A stretch of DNA of 5,995 bases, taken from NCBI GenBank assembly GCA_030616535.1, contig JAUWXE010000070.1:1-5995 (forward strand). Reading direction: 5' to 3'. Of the stretch, positions 1 to 5,995 are shown piece after piece. The first letter of the stretch is position 1. Every line of letters starts with the position of its first letter. The notes beneath the pieces were generated by a model that saw only the letters and a list, made by a program, of their open reading frames with translations, ran no database searches and was not told where the DNA came from. This stretch comes from Candidatus Aerophobota bacterium. GTDB taxonomy: Bacteria; Aerophobota; Aerophobia; Aerophobales; AE-B3A. Both the position numbers and the translations under genes were made by a program.

Positions 1-1
1 C

Positions 2-655
2 GGCGTTGACTCTCCTCGGGTGGCCGAGGCTCTCCAGGATCTCACTCGAATCAGGCGGCTGACTTTAGGAAAGACATTTCGCCCTCTTGGATATCCAACC
101 ATTACTTTTGTTACGGAAAAAGATCCTTTCCAGCAGGTGGGTCAGGCGACTACCTATATCTGTAAGTATGGCAGCATCGTAGTAATAGAAGGAACAGAGC
201 CCTGGAAGAATCTTCCTTTATTAACTGTAAGGCAGAACATTTATACTGACCCCCAGGTTCCTAATGCAGTGGAAGCCAAACTTTACGAGATTGGGCAGGT
301 AACTCCTCAATCTCCAGTACTGGTTAGCACCAATTTTTCTCTTAGCTACTTTACGGTTCAAGGAGAAGTAGAGAATAGTAAGATACCGAGTTATATTTCC
401 GTGGTAGAGACAGAAGGTTTAGGCGTACTCAATGCCTATGCCGGAGACAAGTGGTCAGCAGAAAAGATTGGCAAGACCTTGGAGGAACAAAAAGTTAAGG
501 AGAGAATTGGCCATAACTTAGTAATTATACCCGGGCTGGTGGCTGTCTTTAGAGCTGAGCTGGAAGAGGATTTTGGCTGGAAGGTTTTAGTTGGTCCTGA
601 GGAAGCCGCGAGAATCCCCGGTTTTCTCAAAAAAGAATGGAAGGTGACCTCTTAA
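2..655 (+). CDS. acsC: CFeSP large subunit (acetyl-CoA decarbonylase/synthase gamma), C-terminal half, 5' cut by window
   Basis: Partial gene: the frame is open from base 2, so the GTG at 20 is an internal valine codon, and 217 residues are visible of a protein usually near 440-450. AcsC is the large subunit of the cytoplasmic corrinoid iron-sulfur protein. With AcsD it takes the methyl group from methyl-tetrahydrofolate onto cobalamin and passes it to acetyl-CoA synthase. The visible part covers the end of the TIM barrel (segment QNIYTDPQVPNAVEAKLY) and the C-terminal corrinoid-binding domain, recognised by STNFSLSYFTVQGEVENSK, by VVETEGLGVLNAYAGDKW, and by the ending IIPGLVAVFRAELEEDFGW followed by VLVGPEEAARIPGFLKK. 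The N-terminal [4Fe-4S] cysteine motif lies outside the window. The stop codon directly abuts the acsV start, so the two genes are very probably co-transcribed and translationally coupled. The identification rests on recalled family motifs; I see no defect in the visible part. Confidence 0.93.
   Translation, partial: GVDSPRVAEALQDLTRIRRLTLGKTFRPLGYPTITFVTEKDPFQQVGQATTYICKYGSIVVIEGTEPWKNLPLLTVRQNIYTDPQVPNAVEAKLYEIGQVTPQSPVLVSTNFSLSYFTVQGEVENSKIPSYISVVETEGLGVLNAYAGDKWSAEKIGKTLEEQKVKERIGHNLVIIPGLVAVFRAELEEDFGWKVLVGPEEAARIPGFLKKEWKVTS
641..647 (+). promoter_or_regulatory. Ribosome binding site of acsV
   Basis: AAGGTGA lies inside the last codons of acsC and ends 8 bases before the GTG at 656. 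It supports this GTG, which follows the acsC stop with no gap, as the acsV start. Confidence 0.6.
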
Positions 656-2578
656 GTGAAAAATCGTAAGGTAAAGGTTCTCTTCGAGCCTTATCATAAA
701 GTAGTAGAAGTTCCCAAAGGTACGAGTCTTTTAGAGGCCGCTTCACAGGCTAAAGTTTACGTGAGCAGTATCTGTGGAGGGGATGGAATATGTGGTAAAT
801 GCCGTCTGGTGGTGAAAAAAGGAGCCATTCACACTACGCCCACTACTCTTCTTAGTAGAGATGAAATTCAGAAGGGCTATGTTTTAGCCTGTCAGAGTCG
901 GGTAGTGAAGGATGTAGAGATTGAGGTACCAGTCGAATCTCGCCCTGAAGGCGAAAAGATCCTTATTGACAAAGATGCCCAGAGATTTCGAGCCTTTTAT
1001 CCTATCGCCGGTGAAAAGGTCTTCTTCAAGCACGATCCTTTAGTGCAGAAGCTATATCTTGAACTTCCCCAACCCGACCTCCTAGATAATTTGGCCGATC
1101 ATCAGCGTCTTTACCGTGAGATCCGAAGGCATCGCCATGAACCCATTATGCAGTCGGGTTTAAAGGTTTTGCGAATTCTACCTAAAATCCTGCGCCAGAA
1201 CCAGGGGAAAATAACGGCCACTATTGGAATAAGGGGCCGAACAACCGAGGTTATCCAGATTGAGGAAGGAGATACCACCCCCCATAATTTTGGCATAGCA
1301 GTAGATGTTGGCACCTGCACGGTGGTAGCTCATCTTATAAACTTGAATAATTCTAAAACTTTGGATGCGGAGGCCACCTATAACTCTCAGCGAGTCTATG
1401 GGGAGGAGGTTACCAGAAGAATAATTTATGCTGAACTAAAGGATCCGGATAAACTGCAGGAAGCTATAGTAAATGACATAAACAATCTTATCTCCACTCT
1501 TATTTCTAGAAATAAAGTCAAGTTAAACGATGTTACGGCTCTTTTATGTGCCGGCAATACCACTATGATTCACCTTCTTCTGGGGTTGGATCCTTCTCAG
1601 ATTAGACGTGAGCCTTATATACCTGTCTCTACCTCTGCTCCTCCTATCCGTGCCGCGGAGGTGGGAATAAAGATAAATCCCCGGGGTCTACTCTACTGCC
1701 TTCCCAGTGTAAGTAGCTGGGTAGGAGGAGATACCACCGCCGGGATTCTAACTACCCAAATCTACGAAGCTGAGGAAACAGCTATGCTTATAGATATCGG
1801 TACCAACGGGGAAATCGTTATGGGAAACAAGGAATGGATGGTTTGCTGTTCAGCTTCTGCCGGACCTGCCTTTGAGGGAAGTGGAGTAAAACACGGCATG
1901 AGAGCTGCTGAAGGAGCCATCGAAAGGGTAAAAATCCTGGATGATGGTGAGGTAAAATATTCTACCATTGACGGGGTCAAACCTAAGGGTATATGTGGAT
2001 CAGGATTGATTGACTCTATGGCTGAATTATTCAAGGCCGGCTTCATTAATAGATCCGGAAAATTGAATCCAGAGGCAACCAATCGGATTCGAGAAAGAGA
2101 TGGGGAGCTAGAGTTCGTTCTGGTACCGGCTAGTGAAACCGAGACAGGAGAAGACATAGTTTTAACCCGACCGGATATTGAAAACTTGATAAGAGCTAAG
2201 GCGGCCATCTTCGCCGGAGCCAGCATATTAACCAAATCCATGGGACTGGAATTTGATGATATTGACAGAGTTTATCTAGCCGGAGGGTTTGGAAGTTATC
2301 TTAATAAAGAGAAGGCTCTGGTATTAGGACTCATTCCGGATGTTGCTCCGGAAAAGGTTCAATTTGTGGGAAATACCTCCATAGCCGGTGCAAAAATGGC
2401 ACTTCTATCTAAGGAGACGCTGGATAAGACCTATAAAATAGCTCATCAGGTAACTTACTATGATTTAATCACCTATCCCGGCTACATGGACGAATTTATG
2501 TCAGCAAAATTTATACCTCATACTGATATAAGTAAATTTCCTTCTTTGGTCAAAAGATTGAAATTAAAGGAGGATTAA
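656..2578 (+). CDS. acsV: Reductive activator of the corrinoid iron-sulfur protein (RACo/AcsV): 2Fe-2S ferredoxin plus ASKHA ATPase
   Basis: A 640-residue cytoplasmic protein of normal length for the family (about 630-650). It restores CFeSP cobalamin that has slipped to inactive Co(II) to Co(I), using ATP and electrons from a low-potential donor. Residues 1-95 form a plant-type [2Fe-2S] ferredoxin domain with cysteines C40, C46, C49 and C79 (CX5CX2CX29C). A linker/middle region follows (about 96-205). From about 211 there is the DUF4445-type ASKHA fold: phosphate-1-like GIAVDVGTCTVV (213-224), phosphate-2-like MLIDIGTNGEIV (377-388), ICGSGLIDSMAEL (446-458) and adenosine-type VYLAGGFGSYLN (539-550). 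All elements expected for activity are present and intact. It starts with GTG directly after the acsC stop. The order acsC-acsV-acsD matches known acetogen clusters, where the Moorella gene was called orf7. DUF4445 proteins also activate other corrinoid methyltransferases (RamA-like), but its position between acsC and acsD makes CFeSP the likely partner. Confidence 0.93.
   Translation: MKNRKVKVLFEPYHKVVEVPKGTSLLEAASQAKVYVSSICGGDGICGKCRLVVKKGAIHTTPTTLLSRDEIQKGYVLACQSRVVKDVEIEVPVESRPEGEKILIDKDAQRFRAFYPIAGEKVFFKHDPLVQKLYLELPQPDLLDNLADHQRLYREIRRHRHEPIMQSGLKVLRILPKILRQNQGKITATIGIRGRTTEVIQIEEGDTTPHNFGIAVDVGTCTVVAHLINLNNSKTLDAEATYNSQRVYGEEVTRRIIYAELKDPDKLQEAIVNDINNLISTLISRNKVKLNDVTALLCAGNTTMIHLLLGLDPSQIRREPYIPVSTSAPPIRAAEVGIKINPRGLLYCLPSVSSWVGGDTTAGILTTQIYEAEETAMLIDIGTNGEIVMGNKEWMVCCSASAGPAFEGSGVKHGMRAAEGAIERVKILDDGEVKYSTIDGVKPKGICGSGLIDSMAELFKAGFINRSGKLNPEATNRIRERDGELEFVLVPASETETGEDIVLTRPDIENLIRAKAAIFAGASILTKSMGLEFDDIDRVYLAGGFGSYLNKEKALVLGLIPDVAPEKVQFVGNTSIAGAKMALLSKETLDKTYKIAHQVTYYDLITYPGYMDEFMSAKFIPHTDISKFPSLVKRLKLKED
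2566..2574 (+). promoter_or_regulatory. Strong ribosome binding site of the truncated acsD
   Basis: AAAGGAGGA is a near-consensus Shine-Dalgarno, 6 bases before the ATG at 2581 and inside the last codons of acsV. Translation initiation of acsD therefore looks fully preserved although the gene body is lost. Confidence 0.8.
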
Positions 2579-2580
2579 AG

Positions 2581-2838
2581 ATGTTGATCCCTGAAGTGAG
2601 GCAAAAGTGGGCTAATCCCATCAATACCGTTACTATAGGGGCTACCTCTGAGGAAGGAGGAACGAGAACTTGTACCGTTACGGTGGGAGGTTCTACTACT
2701 TTACCTTTTCTCCATTTTGAAGGGAAGATTCCACATCGGCCAGTGATTGCCATGGAAGTTCTGGATATTATTCCTAAAGATTGGTCAGCTCTATTAGGTG
2801 AGCATTTCTCAGATGTATGGGATGATCCGACGAAATAA
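2581..2838 (+). pseudogene. acsD: Truncated CFeSP small subunit (acetyl-CoA decarbonylase/synthase delta), N-terminal 85 residues only
   Basis: The 85 residues match the N-terminus of AcsD: TVTIGATSEEGGTRTCTVTV (16-35), TLPFLHFEGKIPHRPVIAME (40-59) and FSDVWDDPTK (76-85). AcsD is normally about 310 residues, a TIM barrel that pairs with AcsC and supports methyl transfer from methyl-tetrahydrofolate. Here a TAA follows DPTK, just where family members go on with a WAxKCVxEYGA-like helix. No AcsD-like sequence follows in any forward frame, so this is not a simple frameshift or a single nonsense mutation: the remaining three quarters is absent and yidD follows. The fragment cannot form the barrel, so a working CFeSP would need another acsD elsewhere. 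The start (strong RBS, 2 bases after the acsV stop) is intact, which suggests a recent break or an assembly join rather than a long-decayed gene. Confidence 0.87.
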
Positions 2839-2913
2839 GAGGTGATTAGTCAATTCCTTGAAAATATCCGGGCAATAACCCTGAGGCAAGAGGATAGAAG
2901 GGAGGCAAATAAC
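2836..2913. other. Breakpoint between the acs cluster and the yidD-yidC-mnmE group
   Basis: AcsD homology ends at the TAA (2836-2838), and recognisable YidD begins after the TTG at 2914. The 75 bases between them encode nothing I recognise. Only the frame shared with acsD and yidD stays open; the other two forward frames have stops at 2843 and 2876 (one frame) and at 2847, 2859, 2895 and 2910 (the other). No terminator, insertion-sequence end, target duplication or tRNA is visible. A Shine-Dalgarno-like AAGAGGTGAT (2837-2846) has no start codon at a suitable distance. The usual upstream neighbours of yidD (rpmH, rnpA) and the rest of acsD are both missing here. The stretch could hold the last codons of an rnpA, but I cannot show this. 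Confidence 0.7.
2900..2905 (+). promoter_or_regulatory. Ribosome binding site that sets the yidD start
   Basis: GGGAGG ends 8 bases before the TTG at 2914 and 11 before the next TTG at 2917. The in-frame ATG at 2929 is 23 bases away, too far for this site. It therefore favours a TTG start for yidD. Confidence 0.6.
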
Positions 2914-3141
2914 TTGTTGTCCACCAAGATGACCAAAAAGCTGGGGATAGGAGCAATAATTTTTTATCAACTATGCATCTCTCCACTTTTTCCGCCCTCC
3001 TGCAGGTTTTATCCTACCTGCTCAGATTATTGCCGAAAAGCTATAGAAAAATACGGTTTATTGAAGGGAAGCTGGCTGACTATACAGAGACTCATAAGGT
3101 GCCATCCCTTTAACCCAGGGGGCTATAATCCGCTAAACTAA
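2914..3141 (+). CDS. yidD: Membrane protein insertion efficiency factor YidD
   Basis: A small protein of 75 residues from the TTG at 2914, normal for YidD (about 70-90). The family acts at the inner face of the cytoplasmic membrane and helps YidC/Sec insert membrane proteins. The signature is complete: FYQLCISPLFPPSCRFYPTC, then SDYCRKAIEKYGLLKGSW and RCHPFNPGGYNPLN, with the conserved cysteines of SCRFYPTCS and RCHPF. The N-terminal helix (KLGIGAIIFYQ) is amphipathic/hydrophobic, as usual. The frame stays open upstream to a GTG at 2842 (99 residues), but those extra 24 residues are not YidD-like, and the GGGAGG at 2900 points to TTG 2914 (or 2917). ATG 2929 would give 70 residues. yidC follows after 12 bases, the standard pairing. 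rnpA, normally directly upstream, is absent. Confidence 0.93.
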   Translation: MLSTKMTKKLGIGAIIFYQLCISPLFPPSCRFYPTCSDYCRKAIEKYGLLKGSWLTIQRLIRCHPFNPGGYNPLN

Positions 3142-3153
3142 GAGGAAAAATTT

Positions 3154-4656
3154 ATGGAGAAAAATATCATTCTAGCTATTGTGTTATCAGTGGTGGTGCT
3201 GGTGGTCTGGACTTTTATCTTTCGCCAGACTGCCCCACCGAAAGAAGAAAGAAAACCTTGGCCGGCTCGAGAGGAAAGAATTCCTCTTCCCCAAATTCCA
3301 CTCCCCCCGGGGGCAGTTGAGGAATTGGTTCTAGAAAACGATTATTTGAAAGTTACCTTTGTCTCCAGAGGAGCCAGGATCAAGTCCTGGTATCTAAAGA
3401 GCTCTAAGAAAGAGTTAATAGCTTATGAGAGGTTTGGTTTGGGTTTAAATCTATTCTTACCGGAAGGGATGGAAATAGATCTAGATGGAAAGAACTTTCA
3501 ATCCACATTGGATGAAACCGCGAAAAAAGCCGTCTTTGGGTGGCAGGATAGCGAAAGAGGATTTAAGATAGTTAAAACCTTTCAACTTTACCAGGAAGGA
3601 GAATATGGACTGTGCGTCATTGAAACTGAAAATCTTCCTCTAGGCAGCGAATACCACCTGACCTGGCCCAAAGGTATCGGAACCAAAGGCAACAATATAG
3701 AACAACTGGTTTTTTTCAAGGGGGAGCTTCAAGAACAATTCAAGCAAGGAACCAGACAGGATTATGGTCAGGGAGTAAAATGGATGGGGCTGCGGCAAAA
3801 GAAGGACCTGATCGTGATACTTGCCTCTCTCAACCAACCCCTGGGAGGGATGTTTAAAGATGATTATTGGGGGCTCAGGGATGGGCGACGCCAAAGCAGA
3901 TGGATAATCTATGCCGGTCCGGGGAATGTCTTCAAAGTCAGATTAGCTAACCAAGTAATAAAAAAGTTAATCGGACAGGATTATCATCTATCTTCCGCAG
4001 TTAAAGTCAGTACCTGGGGCTATCTTTCCGTGGGACTAGGAAACGTTCTTCTCTTCTTTTACAGCTTCACTCATAACTATGGATTGGCCATCGTTCTTTT
4101 AACCCTCCTCATTTATGGAGCTTTATCTCCTCTGACTTTCAAGCAGTTTGAATCCATGCAGAGAATGCAAGTTGTGCAGCCTGAACTAAAGGCTATTCAA
4201 AAGAAATTCAAGAGTGAGCCTAAGCGGCTGCAGATAGAGATGATGAAGGTGTATAAAAAGCATAAAATTAATCCTATGGCCGGATGCCTTCCTATGTTAG
4301 TTCAACTACCCATCATCTTTGTCCTCTACCGGGTTCTTCTTAATTTCCCTTTTTCCGAAAATCCCTCCTTTTTGTGGATAAAGGACCTGGGTAAGCCCAA
4401 TATTCCTCTGCTTTTGCTGCTGGGAGGAGCCATGTTTCTCCAGCAGAGAATCTCCCGAAAGGCCCAACCGGCTGCTCAACAGGAAGGGATGGCTAAAATG
4501 ATGCAGTTTTTCCCCATTTTTATTATAGTCATGTTATGGTCACTTCCTTCTGGGGTAATGGTCTACTGGTTTACCTCTACCCTTATCTCTATAGCTCAGC
4601 AGTTTTTCATTACCAGAAGACGGGTCCTACCGAGCCCGGCTAAGGTAGGAAGATGA
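3154..4656 (+). CDS. yidC: Membrane protein insertase YidC, Gram-negative type with periplasmic domain
   Basis: A 500-residue inner-membrane insertase that places membrane proteins into the lipid bilayer alone or with SecYEG. It has an N-terminal signal-anchor (about 5-23), a proline-rich charged tether (about 27-53), a large periplasmic beta-sandwich domain (about 55-275) as in diderm bacteria, and the conserved Oxa1/YidC core (about 285-488). Core landmarks are NYGLAIVLLTLL (308-319), the cytoplasmic hairpin SMQRMQVVQPELKAIQKKF (334-352), KINPMAGCLPMLVQLPI (371-387), SFLWIKDL (405-412) and LPSGVMVYWFTSTLISIAQQ (464-483). The tail is short and basic. One oddity: the nearly invariant arginine of the first core helix (E. 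coli R366) is tyrosine here (Y321). RBS AGAGGA (3141-3146) precedes the ATG by 7 bases. It overlaps mnmE by four bases (ATGA), so the two are translationally coupled. Confidence 0.96.
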   Translation: MEKNIILAIVLSVVVLVVWTFIFRQTAPPKEERKPWPAREERIPLPQIPLPPGAVEELVLENDYLKVTFVSRGARIKSWYLKSSKKELIAYERFGLGLNLFLPEGMEIDLDGKNFQSTLDETAKKAVFGWQDSERGFKIVKTFQLYQEGEYGLCVIETENLPLGSEYHLTWPKGIGTKGNNIEQLVFFKGELQEQFKQGTRQDYGQGVKWMGLRQKKDLIVILASLNQPLGGMFKDDYWGLRDGRRQSRWIIYAGPGNVFKVRLANQVIKKLIGQDYHLSSAVKVSTWGYLSVGLGNVLLFFYSFTHNYGLAIVLLTLLIYGALSPLTFKQFESMQRMQVVQPELKAIQKKFKSEPKRLQIEMMKVYKKHKINPMAGCLPMLVQLPIIFVLYRVLLNFPFSENPSFLWIKDLGKPNIPLLLLLGGAMFLQQRISRKAQPAAQQEGMAKMMQFFPIFIIVMLWSLPSGVMVYWFTSTLISIAQQFFITRRRVLPSPAKVGR

Positions 4657-5995
4657 GTCTGGAAGATACCATTGCCGCTCTTTCCACCCCGGTAGGAGAA
4701 TCTGGCATCGGGATTGTGCGAATGAGTGGAGGGAGGTCCTTTTCGATAGCCAAGAAGATTTTCCGACCTCCCCGAGGAAAGAAGATTGACTGGACTTCCT
4801 CCTTTAGAACCCACTATGGATGGATAGTTGACCCTGAGAGTGGAAAGCCTGTGGATGAGGTATTGCTTACCTTAATGCGAGCTCCTAAAACCTATACCCG
4901 AGAAGACATACTAGAAATTAACTGTCATGGAGGACCAATTCCTTTAAGGAAGACCCTCAAACTCACCCTAAAATTGGGGGCTCGTCTGGCTGAACCAGGT
5001 GAATTCACTAGAAGAGCCTTCTTAAAGGGGAGAATCGATCTTTCTCAGGCAGAGAGTGTGTTAGACATAGTTGAAGCAAAGACAGAGAATGATTTAGAGC
5101 TAGCCATGCATCAGCTGAAGGGAAAGCTATCCAGCAAAATTAATGGGATTAAGAAAGAAATGGTTGATCTTCTCTCATATTTGGAGGCAGAGATAGACTT
5201 TGACTATGAGGATATTGTGCCGCTATCGAAAAAAGAGAAAAAGAGCCGGCTCAAGCATATTCTTATAATGATTGATTCTTTACTAGAAATAGGTAAGACA
5301 AGCAGAATCTACCGAGAGGGTTTAAAGGCAGTGATTATAGGAAAAGCCAACGTTGGTAAATCAAGTCTTTTGAACACTCTTCTTCAGAAGGAAAGAGCCA
5401 TCGTTAGTTATACTCCTGGAACCACCCGTGATACTATAGAAGAGATGATCCTCATCAACGGCTTTCCTTTGTGGATAATTGATACAGCGGGACTTAGAGA
5501 AGTTGAAAGCCAGGTTGAGAAAGAAGCAGTGAGAAGAACTCGTTCCAAAATTGAGGAGGCTAATATAATATTGCTAATGGTGGATGGGAGTTGTCCTCTG
5601 AGTCAAGAAGACGAGTCTATTTTTAGAGGAATAGAAAAGACGAAGACATTGGTGGTTGTCAATAAGGTAGATCTACCCCAGAAAATTGACAAGGAAAGAA
5701 TTAGATATTTTTTTCCCTGCCAGAGAATGGTGGAGATTTCGGCAACTCAAGAGATTAATCTAGCCCAACTCAAAGAGAAAATAGCTAACTTCGCCTTAGA
5801 GGAAGCTACTCTTCCTACTTCTAACCTCCTTATCATAAACCTCAGGCAACAATGCGCTCTTGAACAGGCAAAACAAAATGTAAATAGGGCACTCGATGGC
5901 TTAAGGGAGGAATTTTCGGAGGAATTAATAGCCTTTGATTTAAAAGAAGGGATCTCCCGGCTGGGAGAGATTACTGGAGAAGTGGTAACTGACGA
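4653..5995 (+). CDS. mnmE: tRNA uridine-5-carboxymethylaminomethyl modification GTPase MnmE, 3' end cut by window
   Basis: 447 residues are visible and the frame is still open at the window end; only about 10-20 C-terminal residues are missing, including the expected CxGK motif. With MnmG, this cytoplasmic GTPase modifies wobble U34 of several tRNAs, using a tetrahydrofolate-borne one-carbon unit and glycine or ammonium. It has an N-terminal folate-binding domain with DTIAALSTPVGESGIGIVRM (5-24), YTREDILEINCHGG (81-94), EPGEFTRRAFLKGRIDLSQA (114-133), then a helical domain interrupted by a G domain. The G motifs are G1 GKANVGKS (230-237), G2 region GTTRDT (256-261), G3 DTAG (277-280), G4 NKVD (337-340) and G5 SAT (363-365). 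E289 matches the catalytic glutamate E282 of E. coli. G1 is usually GRPNxGKS; here K and A replace R and P, while the nucleotide-binding and potassium-loop residues remain. The start ATG overlaps the yidC stop (ATGA), with a modest AAGGTAGG upstream. Direct yidC-mnmE adjacency is as in E. coli. Confidence 0.96.
   Translation, partial: MSLEDTIAALSTPVGESGIGIVRMSGGRSFSIAKKIFRPPRGKKIDWTSSFRTHYGWIVDPESGKPVDEVLLTLMRAPKTYTREDILEINCHGGPIPLRKTLKLTLKLGARLAEPGEFTRRAFLKGRIDLSQAESVLDIVEAKTENDLELAMHQLKGKLSSKINGIKKEMVDLLSYLEAEIDFDYEDIVPLSKKEKKSRLKHILIMIDSLLEIGKTSRIYREGLKAVIIGKANVGKSSLLNTLLQKERAIVSYTPGTTRDTIEEMILINGFPLWIIDTAGLREVESQVEKEAVRRTRSKIEEANIILLMVDGSCPLSQEDESIFRGIEKTKTLVVVNKVDLPQKIDKERIRYFFPCQRMVEISATQEINLAQLKEKIANFALEEATLPTSNLLIINLRQQCALEQAKQNVNRALDGLREEFSEELIAFDLKEGISRLGEITGEVVTD

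Noticed and set aside
20..22. GTG as the start of a complete 211-residue protein
   Set aside because: The frame is open to the window edge, and the product matches only the C-terminal half of AcsC, so this valine is internal.
1762..2241. Minus-strand open frame of 159 codons inside acsV
   Set aside because: It lies wholly opposite a strongly conserved coding region, has low-complexity Ser/Pro-rich content and no recognisable motif. The other minus-strand frames (436-630, 1111-1320, 2550-2753, 3640-3894, 4596-4814) are rejected for the same reasons.
2836..2838. TAA as a recoded or readthrough codon restoring full-length AcsD
   Set aside because: Sequence after the stop is not AcsD-like in any forward frame, so reading through would not restore the protein.
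2842..2844. GTG start giving a 99-residue YidD
   Set aside because: The extra 24 residues do not resemble YidD, and the GTG lies inside the Shine-Dalgarno-like sequence itself. GGGAGG at 2900 fits the TTG at 2914 better.
2870..2881. GGG-CAATAA-CCC inverted repeat as a terminator between the two operons
   Set aside because: The stem is only three base pairs with no T-run after it, far too weak for an intrinsic terminator.
4653..4656. Missing jag/khpB gene between yidC and mnmE as a deletion
   Set aside because: Direct yidC-mnmE adjacency is normal in many Gram-negative bacteria, including E. coli; the ATGA overlap looks native.

Overview
The window is a piece of bacterial chromosome read entirely on the + strand, with no long non-coding stretch, RNA gene, insertion sequence or CRISPR array visible. 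Two unrelated gene groups meet near position 2838. Base composition looks moderate, somewhat under 50% G+C by eye, and shows no obvious change across the window. The host is probably an anaerobe carrying the Wood-Ljungdahl (reductive acetyl-CoA) pathway. It is also probably diderm, because its YidC has the large periplasmic domain typical of outer-membrane bacteria. This combination fits several little-cultivated diderm lineages, but the species cannot be named from the sequence alone.

Left part (1-2838), the carbonyl-branch acs cluster: the C-terminal half of acsC (large subunit of the corrinoid iron-sulfur protein, CFeSP), then acsV (ATP-dependent reductive activator of the corrinoid protein), then the start of acsD (CFeSP small subunit). 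AcsC and AcsD together carry the methyl group from methyl-tetrahydrofolate to acetyl-CoA synthase. AcsV returns cobalamin that has been oxidised to Co(II) to the active Co(I) state. The acsC-acsV-acsD order is the familiar one from acetogens. However, acsD stops after 85 codons, about a quarter of its normal length.

Right part (about 2839-5995), the membrane-insertion and tRNA-modification group: yidD, yidC and mnmE (the last cut by the window end). In most bacteria this group follows rpmH-rnpA. Neither gene is present here; the truncated acsD takes their place. The acs operon has therefore lost its 3' part and the rpmH-type operon its 5' part at the same point. Either a real rearrangement or an assembly chimera would explain this.

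The most notable observations are this double-sided breakpoint and a tyrosine in YidC (residue 321) where the family has its nearly invariant groove arginine. I found no convincing new multi-gene system.
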